In this document: positions 1-5,745 of the stretch, in pieces
How the letters are laid out: each line of letters begins with the position of its first letter
Numbering within the stretch: position 1 is the first letter of the stretch
Assembly: GCA_021778785.1 (NCBI GenBank)
Contig: JAJYBX010000080.1
Coordinates: forward strand, 1-7,707
Length of the DNA stretch: 7,707 nt
Source of the DNA: Acidobacteriota bacterium
GTDB lineage: Bacteria; Acidobacteriota; Holophagae; Holophagales; Holophagaceae
Direction of reading: 5' to 3'
The notes under the pieces: model-generated
What the model saw: the letters and a program-made list of their open reading frames with translations, nothing else
What the model was told of the DNA's origin: nothing
Databases searched by the model: none
Position numbers and translations under genes: made by a program

Positions 1-255
1 CACCGGGGTCCACCCCGGCCAGGGATGGTAGTAGCCCGCTTCGGCCGCCAGCAGGCGCAGCCCCTTCGGGGCCGTGGGCCGGAGGACCCGGGGGGCCAGT
101 TCCTCCAGGGCCTCGGGACCCGCCTCGTGGAAGGCCCGGAAGAACGCCAGCTGCTGGTGCCGGTCGCCCTCCTTGAAGTGGTCCAGCAAGGTCCTGAGCG
201 GATCGAGGGCGGAGAGGGGCATGTCCGACTCTTCGACCCGGGAGGGCCCGGACAT
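1..255 (-). CDS. Unrecognised protein, N-terminal part (runs off left edge)
   Basis: This is an open minus-strand frame of 85 codons from an ATG at 255 to the window edge, with no stop. It begins MSGPSRVEESDMPLSALDPL. The start is supported by GGAG at 262-265, six bases upstream, and by its position 12 bases after the PilZ stop codon, which suggests one operon and possibly translational coupling. A second in-frame ATG (codon 12) is a weaker alternative. The visible part has no signal peptide or membrane segment. It looks soluble and mostly helical, rich in Leu, Ala and Glu, with a segment near residues 40-75 that loosely resembles HEAT-type helical hairpins. That resemblance is too weak for a call. 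I do not recognise the family. Co-transcription with a PilZ gene gives the only hint of context. Confidence 0.6.
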   Translation of the reverse strand, partial: MSGPSRVEESDMPLSALDPLRTLLDHFKEGDRHQQLAFFRAFHEAGPEALEELAPRVLRPTAPKGLRLLAAEAGYYHPWPGWTPV

Positions 256-261
256 GACCGG

Positions 262-265
262 CTCC
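262..265 (-). promoter_or_regulatory. Ribosome binding site of the left-edge gene
   Basis: GGAG on the minus strand lies six bases before the ATG at 255, in the 12-base gap after the PilZ stop. It decides the start of the partial gene and indicates separate initiation within a shared transcript. Confidence 0.5.
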
Positions 266-267
266 GG

Positions 268-648
268 TCAGGCTCCGATGCCCGCCTGCTGGGCCAGGAC
301 ATGACCCTGGATGAGTCCCTGCACCAGGGGCGTGATCCCGGTGAAATCCACCCCGACCAGGACGTACCCGGCCGTCTTCCCGGCGACCTTCCCCAGCACC
401 CGGACCACGGTCCCTTCCAGGGGCACCAGTGGCAGATCGGGGTGCTCCAGATGGAGGGCCTGAAGGGTCACCCCCGATTCGAGCCCGGCCGCATCGGCCA
501 TCTGCACCTCCAGGCCGCAGCCGCAGGCGCTGAGGTTCGCCAGGCGGGCGCCGAGGACCTCCCGTCCGCCCAGCTGGAAGCGGACTCCGTAGGGCTTCCC
601 CGCGGTGCTGAGCCGTTCGAACCGGCGGCGATCGGCTTCGCTGGTCAC
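268..648 (-). CDS. PilZ-domain protein, putative c-di-GMP receptor
   Basis: This 126-residue protein consists of little more than one PilZ domain. PilZ domains bind cyclic di-GMP through an N-terminal RxxxR and a later [D/N]xSxxG. Both are visible: R8-R9-F10-E11-R12, and N38-L39-S40-A41-C42-G43 at the start of the barrel. Alternating hydrophobic strands follow to about residue 105, including GYVLVGVDF at 94-102. There is no signal peptide or membrane segment, so it should be cytosolic. The start is a GTG at 648, chosen because GGAGGAA (653-659) lies just upstream and because the frame before it (to 921) has no PilZ character and lies antisense to mtgA. The final ~20 residues form a short tail. 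C42 and C44 are the only cysteines. It probably acts as a single-domain adaptor. The target is unknown. It is divergent from mtgA and followed 12 bases later by another gene. Confidence 0.85.
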   Translation of the reverse strand: MTSEADRRRFERLSTAGKPYGVRFQLGGREVLGARLANLSACGCGLEVQMADAAGLESGVTLQALHLEHPDLPLVPLEGTVVRVLGKVAGKTAGYVLVGVDFTGITPLVQGLIQGHVLAQQAGIGA

Positions 649-652
649 GCGG

Positions 653-659
653 TTCCTCC
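653..659 (-). promoter_or_regulatory. Ribosome binding site of the PilZ gene
   Basis: The minus strand reads GGAGGAA. The GGAGG core ends six bases before the GTG at 648. It fixes the start at GTG instead of the upstream ATG at 921, which would add 91 residues of low-complexity antisense translation. Confidence 0.75.
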
Positions 660-726
660 GGGATGGCCCATTGTTCCAGAGACGGAGGACCCAGGGCAGA
701 GGTCGTCGCGGTCCGGCCAGGACGTC

Positions 727-732
727 TATGAT
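727..732 (+). promoter_or_regulatory. Possible -10 element for mtgA
   Basis: TATGAT differs from TATAAT at one position and stands out in GC-rich surroundings. It would start a transcript near 739, giving a leader of about 37 bases before the ATG at 776. The expected -35 position has no good match, so this is tentative. If real, it also argues against the upstream ATGs at 728 and 731, which overlap it. Confidence 0.25.
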
Positions 733-754
733 GGAAGGGCGAGGTGGCCGTGTC

Positions 755-771
755 CCACCCGAAGTGGGTGG
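755..771 (+). promoter_or_regulatory. Small hairpin covering the mtgA translation start region
   Basis: CCACCC (755-760) can pair with GGGTGG (766-771) around the loop GAAGT. The 3' arm is part of the G-rich tract just before the ATG at 776 that would serve as the weak ribosome binding site, so the stem could limit ribosome access. It is a six-pair stem and could be chance in GC-rich DNA. Confidence 0.3.
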
Positions 772-775
772 TGGC

Positions 776-1486
776 ATGGCGAAGAAGAAGGGCTGGGGCC
801 GTCGCATCCTCAAGGCGTTCCTCTGGGCCGCAGGGGGCTTCGTGGCCTTCACCGCGGTGCTGGTGCTCCTGCTGCGGTTCGTGCCGGTGCCGGTGTCGGC
901 CCTGATGATCGAGCGCCGCATGGCCTCCTGGGGGGATTCGAAGCCCTACACGCCGCACCACCGGTGGGTACCCCTGGATGGGATCTCCCCGAACATGGGC
1001 GTGGCCGTGATCGCGGCCGAGGACCAGAACTTCCCCGAGCACTTCGGGTTCGACTGGCAGGCCATCGAGAAGGCCTACGTCCACAACGAGCACAGCCGGC
1101 GCAAGCGCGGGGCCTCCACGGTCTCCCAGCAGACCGCCAAGAACCTCTTCCTGTGGGAATCCCGCTCCTGGGTGCGGAAGGGCTTCGAGGTGTGGTTCAC
1201 CCTCCTGCTGGAGACGGAGTGGTCCAAGCGCCGGATCCTGGAGGTCTACCTGAACATCGTGGAGTTCGGCGATGGGGTGTACGGGGTGGAGGCGGCCTCC
1301 CGCACCTACTTCGGGAAGCCGGCCAGCCGGCTCACGCCCCCGGAGGCGGCCCTCCTCGCCGCCGTGCTCCCCAATCCGCACAAGTACCGGGTGAACGCCC
1401 CCAGCGAGTACGTCCGCGGACGGCAGGCCTGGATCCTGAACCAGATGCGCCAGCTCGGCGGCGGCCAAGTGGTGAAGGAGCTATAG
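776..1486 (+). CDS. mtgA: Monofunctional biosynthetic peptidoglycan transglycosylase
   Basis: MtgA (glycosyltransferase family 51) polymerises lipid II into glycan strands at the periplasmic face of the inner membrane and lacks the transpeptidase domain of class A PBPs. The 236-residue length matches the family (about 240). A basic start ([10 protein letters not shown]) and one membrane helix at about 12-34 give an N-in anchor. Family motifs appear in order: [14 protein letters not shown] at 80-93 with catalytic E82; [14 protein letters not shown] at 112-125; RKGFE at 134-138 with the second catalytic glutamate E138; and [14 protein letters not shown] at 152-165 followed by [14 protein letters not shown]. 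The C-terminal QMRQLGG is also typical. The start is uncertain: ATGs at 728 and 731 have AGGA at 719-722 and would add 15-16 residues. I prefer 776 for its typical N-terminus. No terminator follows, and the stop overlaps that of the opposing gene. Confidence 0.93.
   Translation: MAKKKGWGRRILKAFLWAAGGFVAFTAVLVLLLRFVPVPVSALMIERRMASWGDSKPYTPHHRWVPLDGISPNMGVAVIAAEDQNFPEHFGFDWQAIEKAYVHNEHSRRKRGASTVSQQTAKNLFLWESRSWVRKGFEVWFTLLLETEWSKRRILEVYLNIVEFGDGVYGVEAASRTYFGKPASRLTPPEAALLAAVLPNPHKYRVNAPSEYVRGRQAWILNQMRQLGGGQVVKEL
1481..1486. other. Shared palindromic stop codons of two convergent genes
   Basis: The hexamer CTATAG reads TAG on both strands. The plus TAG (1484-1486) ends mtgA and the minus TAG (1483-1481) ends the sensor cyclase, so the two coding regions overlap by six bases tail to tail. 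No hairpin with a T-run was seen near the junction on either strand. Confidence 0.85.
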
Positions 1487-4400
1487 CAGCGCCTTCCAGA
1501 CCAGATCCTCCGCGGCCAGGGAGGTGCGCAGCTCCACGCTGCCCCGGCGGATCTCCTCCCGCGGGTCCTGCTCGAAGCGGGCCACCAGCCCCAGGGCGGA
1601 TCCGGAGTGGCCGGCGACGCCCACCCAGGCATCGCGCCCGGAGTGCTTGGCCGCGTAGAGGCAACGGTCCGCGATGCGCACCTGCTCCTCCCAGGGCGTC
1701 CCGTCCGGGAACTCCGTCTGGAAGGGGAACAGGGAGAAGCCGATCGAGCAGGTCAGGCGGTGCGGAGCGCTGGTCTCCAGGTCGAAGCTGTGATCCCGCA
1801 CGGCCTGGTGGAGGCGGGTGACCACGGAGGCGGCCCCATCCAGGTCGGCCGTGTGGCCCACGAAGAGCATCTCCTCGCCGCCCCAGCGCACGAGGAAGTC
1901 GGATTCGCGCGCCTCCCGCTGGAGGATGCGGGCGATCTGCTGCAGGGCCCGGTCCCCGGCGGCGTGGCCCCAGGTATCGTTCACCCGCTTGAAGTGGTCG
2001 ATGTCCAGCAGGGCGAAGACGAGGCAGGACTCGGGCCCGGATTCCGCGATGCGGCCCGCCAGCCTGGCGCGTTGGAGACGCTGCACCACGGCGAGGACGG
2101 GCGGGAGTTCCTGGGCCAGGTAGCGCCGGTTCCGGAGGCCCGTGAGGGCATCGGTCATGGAGATGGTGGTGAGCGCCAGGTTGCTCAGCTCCAGGGCGCC
2201 CGTGCGCTCCCGGACCAGGGTCTCCAGCTCCTCCGTGCGGCGCCGGAGCCGCCCGGTCCGCCATCGGAGGGAGGCCACCGCCGCCACGCCGACGACGCCC
2301 AGCCAGAGGATCCAGGCCCACCACCGCTGCCACCAGGGGGGGAGGATGCGGAACTGGACCGAGGTGACGGGACCCGCCCCGTCGCCATCGAGCAGGGTGC
2401 GCACCTCCAGGCGGTAGTTCCCGGGCGCCAGGGCCGGGTAGCGGGCCTCCCGGACGTCCGTGTCCATCCAGTCCTCGCCAAGCCCGATCATGCGGGTCTG
2501 GTAGCGCAGCCTGCCCTCGTATTCGAAGGCCAGGGAGCTGAACCGCACCGACAGCGTCCGGTCCGAGGAGGGGACGTCATCCAGCACCCAGGCCCCCCGG
2601 ATGGTCCGATGCCAGTCCAGGCGGCCAAGCCGGAGGCTCGTGATCAGCGGGGCCGAGAGCGGTACGGCGGCGTGCCCCAGGCCCGGGATGTGGTGCAGGA
2701 GGCCCGTCGTGGTGCCGAACCAGATGTCTCCGTTGGGGTCCACCCAGGTGCTGAAGGGGTTGCAGTCCGTGCCGACCAGGCCGTCCGCCCGCTTGAAGAG
2801 CCGGAGGCCGCGGGAGTCCACCCGCTGGACGCCCCGGGGGCCGCCCACCCAGAGACGGCCCTGGGCGTCCGCGGCCAGGCTGTACACGCTGTCGCTGGCG
2901 AGTCCCTGGGGCCGGCCGAGATGACCCAGCACCCGGGGGACCTCGCCGTTGAGGTCCACATGGGTGAGACCCATGGGCTCCAGGTAGGCGATCCAGGCCG
3001 TGCCGTCGGGCAGGGTGGCCATGGCCCAGACCGGGGCGGGCTTGAGGCCGATGTCCTGGCCCCACGTGCGCCAGCGGGTGCCGTCCAGGCGGGCGAGCCC
3101 GTGCTCACCGGTGGCCCACAGCCGGCCGTGGGCGTCCGGCTGGACGGTCGTCACCTGGCCCTGGGCCGGGAGGCCGGGGATGTCCGCCTGCTCGAAGGTC
3201 CACCGGCCGCCGCGGCGGACCATGTGCTGGAGGCCCGCGTTCGAGGTGCCGATCCACAGCGAGTCCGGACCGTCCCAGCGCAGGGCCACGGGGATCCAGA
3301 GGGAGGGCGAGGCGGGCAGGGGGATCCGCTCGATGCGGGTGCGTCCGGGATCGATGCGGACGAGGAAGGGATGCTCGCCGCCGCCCCAGACCGAGCCGTC
3401 CGGAGCCTCGGTCAGGGCGTAGCAGACGAGACCCTGGGCCCCGGGGAAGGGCTCCGGTCCCTTCGGTCCCATGCGGGCCAGGCCGTCGCTGGTATCCACC
3501 CAGAGGACGCCGGCGTGGTCGCGGAGGATGCCCCAGGTGTTGTCCGCGGGCAGGCCGTCCAGCTGGGTGAAGTTCTCCCAGCTCGCGCTGCCCATCAGGC
3601 GGTGGAGGCCCTGGCTGGCCACCCAGAGGTTGCCGTCCCGGTCCACCAGGGCCTGGTTGGCCCACCCCAGGGGCAGGCCCCGGCTGGCGTCGATCAGCCG
3701 CCACTGGCCCGTGGCGTCCACCTGGAGCAGGCCCTTGGCGGTGGGCACGAAGAAGCCGGACCCTCCGTCGGGCACCAGGGACTCCTCGTAGAAGCTGACG
3801 GCCAGGGGCGGCAGCTTCCCGGGGAGCGGGCCGAAGGTCCGGGTGCCGGCCAGGAGCCTCCGGATCGTCGAGGGCGTGCGGAGCCACAGGGTTCCGGCCC
3901 GGTCCAGGAGCAGGGCCTTCACGGGCTCAGCGGGGACGCCCTCCCTGAGCCCCAGGGCGGACCAGGCGCCCGAGGTGTCGAGGTGGCGCACGGTGGCGGT
4001 ACCGCCGGCCCAGACGCCATCGGGGCCCTGGGCCAGGGAGAAGGCCGGACCCGCCGGCCAGCCGGGCACGGGCGCGAACCGCCCGGGACTCTCCTCCCAG
4101 AAGAGGCCCGACTCGGAGGCCACCCAGAGACGGCCGCCGCGATCCTCCAGCAGCGCATGGATCCGGGCCTTGGCCAGCACCTGATCTGCAGCGAGCCGAT
4201 GGATGCGGCCGTCCCGGTCGAGGAGACACAGCCCCGCGCGGGTCCCGATCCAGAGGCGGCCCTCCGGCTCCGGGGCGAAGGCCCGCACCCAGGCCGCGGG
4301 GAGGCCCTCCTCCAGCGACCAGAGGCGGAAGGTCGTGCCGTCGAACTGGTAGGCTCCGCCCTCCGTTCCTACCCAGAGGAAACCTGCGGAGTCCTGGGCC

Positions 4401-4558
4401 AGGGTCGTGATGCTGGAATGGAGCAGGCCCTCCTGGGAGCCGTAGGCGCGGAAGGCCATGCGCCCGGAGCGCGGAATCCCCACGGCGCCGAGGAAGGCGC
4501 AGGCGAGAAGGACGCTGGACAGGGCTCGCAGGGAGCGGAGGAGGCGGAACATCGGCAT
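1481..4558 (-). CDS. Membrane sensor diguanylate cyclase (two-propeller/Y_Y_Y/GGDEF)
   Basis: This 1025-residue protein should sense a periplasmic or membrane-linked signal and make c-di-GMP from two GTP in the cytosol. Residues 5-27 are a basic stretch plus hydrophobic core (signal peptide or anchor). Residues 45-640 hold about 14 Reg_prop-type blades of ~40 residues, with cores such as FLWVGT (60-65) and DIWFGT (W613), as expected for two seven-bladed propellers. A Y_Y_Y domain follows at about 670-740 ([10 protein letters not shown]697), a membrane helix at 746-764, a short coiled-coil linker at 768-795, then GGDEF from [11 protein letters not shown] (802). The GGDEF domain has [15 protein letters not shown] at 893-897 and an inhibitory RESD at 884-887, five residues upstream. 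Methionine replaces the usual final Phe of GGEEF. The architecture resembles hybrid two-component sensors of Bacteroides, with GGDEF replacing the kinase. The ATG at 4558 was chosen for GGAGG at 4570-4574; 4576 and 4552 are alternatives. The ligand is unknown. Confidence 0.92.
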   Translation of the reverse strand: MPMFRLLRSLRALSSVLLACAFLGAVGIPRSGRMAFRAYGSQEGLLHSSITTLAQDSAGFLWVGTEGGAYQFDGTTFRLWSLEEGLPAAWVRAFAPEPEGRLWIGTRAGLCLLDRDGRIHRLAADQVLAKARIHALLEDRGGRLWVASESGLFWEESPGRFAPVPGWPAGPAFSLAQGPDGVWAGGTATVRHLDTSGAWSALGLREGVPAEPVKALLLDRAGTLWLRTPSTIRRLLAGTRTFGPLPGKLPPLAVSFYEESLVPDGGSGFFVPTAKGLLQVDATGQWRLIDASRGLPLGWANQALVDRDGNLWVASQGLHRLMGSASWENFTQLDGLPADNTWGILRDHAGVLWVDTSDGLARMGPKGPEPFPGAQGLVCYALTEAPDGSVWGGGEHPFLVRIDPGRTRIERIPLPASPSLWIPVALRWDGPDSLWIGTSNAGLQHMVRRGGRWTFEQADIPGLPAQGQVTTVQPDAHGRLWATGEHGLARLDGTRWRTWGQDIGLKPAPVWAMATLPDGTAWIAYLEPMGLTHVDLNGEVPRVLGHLGRPQGLASDSVYSLAADAQGRLWVGGPRGVQRVDSRGLRLFKRADGLVGTDCNPFSTWVDPNGDIWFGTTTGLLHHIPGLGHAAVPLSAPLITSLRLGRLDWHRTIRGAWVLDDVPSSDRTLSVRFSSLAFEYEGRLRYQTRMIGLGEDWMDTDVREARYPALAPGNYRLEVRTLLDGDGAGPVTSVQFRILPPWWQRWWAWILWLGVVGVAAVASLRWRTGRLRRRTEELETLVRERTGALELSNLALTTISMTDALTGLRNRRYLAQELPPVLAVVQRLQRARLAGRIAESGPESCLVFALLDIDHFKRVNDTWGHAAGDRALQQIARILQREARESDFLVRWGGEEMLFVGHTADLDGAASVVTRLHQAVRDHSFDLETSAPHRLTCSIGFSLFPFQTEFPDGTPWEEQVRIADRCLYAAKHSGRDAWVGVAGHSGSALGLVARFEQDPREEIRRGSVELRTSLAAEDLVWKALL

Positions 4559-4569
4559 GGCTATCGGGG

Positions 4570-4574
4570 CCTCC
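4570..4574 (-). promoter_or_regulatory. Likely ribosome binding site of the sensor cyclase
   Basis: GGAGG on the minus strand lies 11 bases before the ATG at 4558, a rather long spacing. It is too far (17 bases) from the ATG at 4552 and lies inside the frame if the ATG at 4576 is used. It therefore favours 4558, though not decisively. Confidence 0.45.
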
Positions 4575-4682
4575 ATCCTACCCGGGATCCTGCCAGTGCG
4601 CCGGAGGCTGCAACCATGCGAGTTTTTGTGACTTTCGGACCCCGGCCGCCAGATCAAAGGCGATAGGATGATCCTCTCTGAT

Positions 4683-4689
4683 GGAGGAA
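4683..4689 (+). promoter_or_regulatory. Ribosome binding site of mdh
   Basis: GGAGGAA lies seven bases before the ATG at 4697 (nine from the GGAGG core), a strong site consistent with a highly expressed housekeeping enzyme. Confidence 0.75.
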
Positions 4690-4696
4690 CCCGGTT

Positions 4697-5686
4697 ATGA
4701 AGACTCCCGTTCGCGTGGCCGTCACCGGCGCAGCCGGCCAGATCGGATACAGCCTGCTCTTCCGCATCGCCAGCGGCGCGATGCTCGGCGAGGACCAGCC
4801 GGTGATCCTCCAGCTCCTCGAGATCACCCCGGCCCTCAAGGCCCTCCAGGGCGTGGTCATGGAGCTCAAGGACTGCGCCTTCCCCCTCCTGGCGGGCATC
4901 ACCACCTCCGACGATCCCATGGTCGCCTTCAAGGACGCGGACTACGCGCTGCTCGTGGGCGCCCTGCCGCGCAAGGCCGGCATGGAGCGCAGCGACCTCC
5001 TCTCCGCGAACGGCGGCATCTTCAAGCCCCAGGGCCATGCCCTGAGCGAAGTGGCCAGCCGCAACGTCAAGGTGCTGGTGGTGGGCAACCCCGCCAACAC
5101 CAATGCCCTGATCGCGCTGTCGAACGCCCCCAAGCTCAAGCCCGCCCAGTTCCACGCCATGGTGCGCCTGGACCACAACCGCGCCATCTCCCAGCTCGCG
5201 GAGAAGACCGGCAAGCCCGTCACCGCCATCAAGAAGATGACCATCTGGGGCAACCACAGCACCACCCAGTTCCCCGATCTCTACCACGCCGAGGTGGAGG
5301 GCAAGAACGCCCACGCCCTCGTCAATGACCACGAGTGGTACGAGAAGACCTTCATCCCCACCGTCGCCAAGCGCGGCGCGGCCATCATCGAGGCCCGCGG
5401 CCTCAGCAGCGCCGCCAGCGCCGCCAACGCCGCCATCGACCACATGCGCTCCTGGGCCCTGGGCACCCCCGAGGGCGACTGGACCAGCATGGCCTTCCCC
5501 TCCGACGGCAGCTACGGCGTGCCCGAGGGCCTGGTCTTCGGCTACCCCGTCACCGTGAAGAACGGCCAGGTCGAGATGGTCAAGGGTCTGGACATCAACG
5601 ATTTCAGCCGCGCCAAGATCGACGCCACCGCCAAGGAGCTCGAAGAGGAGCGCCAGGCCGTCCGCCAGCTCGGGCTCGTCAAGTAG
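4697..5686 (+). CDS. mdh: NAD-dependent malate dehydrogenase (group 2, cytosolic-type)
   Basis: Mdh reversibly oxidises L-malate to oxaloacetate with NAD+ in the TCA cycle and acts in the cytosol. The 329-residue length fits the group 2 family. The Rossmann nucleotide loop is TGAAGQIGY at 10-18. The acidic E42 at the end of the second strand (LQLLEI) favours NAD over NADP. The family hallmark [16 protein letters not shown] spans 52-67. The mobile loop [12 protein letters not shown] (91-102) carries substrate-binding R92 and R98. GNPANTN (130-136) contains N131. The catalytic pair is in RLDHNRA (157-163: D159, R162) and GNHSTTQ (185-191: H187). C-terminal strands including [17 protein letters not shown] (269-285) are also typical. 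All catalytic residues are present, so it should be active. It is a single-gene unit: divergent from the sensor cyclase, with its own terminator 20 bases after the stop. Confidence 0.97.
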   Translation: MKTPVRVAVTGAAGQIGYSLLFRIASGAMLGEDQPVILQLLEITPALKALQGVVMELKDCAFPLLAGITTSDDPMVAFKDADYALLVGALPRKAGMERSDLLSANGGIFKPQGHALSEVASRNVKVLVVGNPANTNALIALSNAPKLKPAQFHAMVRLDHNRAISQLAEKTGKPVTAIKKMTIWGNHSTTQFPDLYHAEVEGKNAHALVNDHEWYEKTFIPTVAKRGAAIIEARGLSSAASAANAAIDHMRSWALGTPEGDWTSMAFPSDGSYGVPEGLVFGYPVTVKNGQVEMVKGLDINDFSRAKIDATAKELEEERQAVRQLGLVK

Positions 5687-5706
5687 TCCGTCGAACGCCA
5701 GTCCTG

Positions 5707-5742
5707 AAGAGGCGGGGGGATCGTCCCCCGCCTCTTTTTTTT
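5707..5742 (+). terminator. Rho-independent terminator of mdh
   Basis: A 12-pair stem joins 5707-5718 (AAGAGGCGGGGG) to 5725-5736 around a six-base loop (GATCGT), followed by a run of eight T at 5735-5742 that overlaps the stem end. It is a strong signal for plus-strand transcripts from mdh. On the minus strand the same stem is followed by TTCAGG, not a T-run, so it is a poor terminator for the converging radical SAM gene. Confidence 0.93.
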
Positions 5743-5745
5743 GGG

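Larger units (their letters stand above)
649..775. other. Divergent intergenic region between pilZ gene and mtgA
   Basis: These 127 bases must hold the promoters for the PilZ operon (minus) and mtgA (plus). On the plus strand TATGAT at 727-732 matches the sigma-70 -10 hexamer at five of six positions, but no convincing -35 lies 16-18 bases upstream. A small hairpin (755-771) sits before the mtgA start. No convincing minus-strand promoter was found. Confidence 0.5.
4559..4696. other. Divergent intergenic region between sensor cyclase and mdh
   Basis: These 138 bases carry the upstream signals of both genes. The most AT-rich patch is around 4619-4636 (TTTTTGTGACTTT). TAGGAT at 4664-4669 is a four-of-six match to a -10 hexamer oriented toward mdh, without a matching -35. 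I could not assign a promoter with confidence for either gene, and no clear operator-like inverted repeat was found. Confidence 0.45.

Noticed and set aside
605..727. Longer start for mtgA (ATG at 605)
   Set aside because: The extension overlaps the start of the PilZ gene, is Arg-rich and non-family, and would bury the intergenic region.
649..921. Longer start for the PilZ protein (ATG at 921)
   Set aside because: The extra 91 residues are antisense to mtgA and low-complexity. The GTG at 648 has a strong GGAGGAA site.
25..1821. A 598-codon plus-strand frame over the PilZ gene and mtgA
   Set aside because: It is antisense to the PilZ operon and out of frame with mtgA. The translation has no family features.
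2840..4380. Recurring CACCCAGAG words looking like a DNA repeat
   Set aside because: They are the reverse complement of codons for the LWV core of successive propeller blades at irregular spacing, so they reflect protein repeats and not a DNA element.
4499..4510. Lipoprotein signal in the sensor cyclase (LLAC at residues 17-20)
   Set aside because: The hydrophobic stretch before the cysteine is short, Leu at -2 is unusual, and the hydrophobic core continues past the cysteine. An ordinary signal peptide or anchor fits better.
4626..4640. CRP-like site near TGTGA upstream of mdh
   Set aside because: Only one half-site is present, with no TCACA partner at the required spacing.
1607..4666. A 1019-codon plus-strand open frame opposite the sensor cyclase
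   Set aside because: Its translation is low-complexity (Gly, Pro, Ala, Glu, Gln) with no recognisable domain, and the minus strand carries clear propeller, Y_Y_Y and GGDEF motifs. Long antisense frames are expected in DNA this GC-rich.
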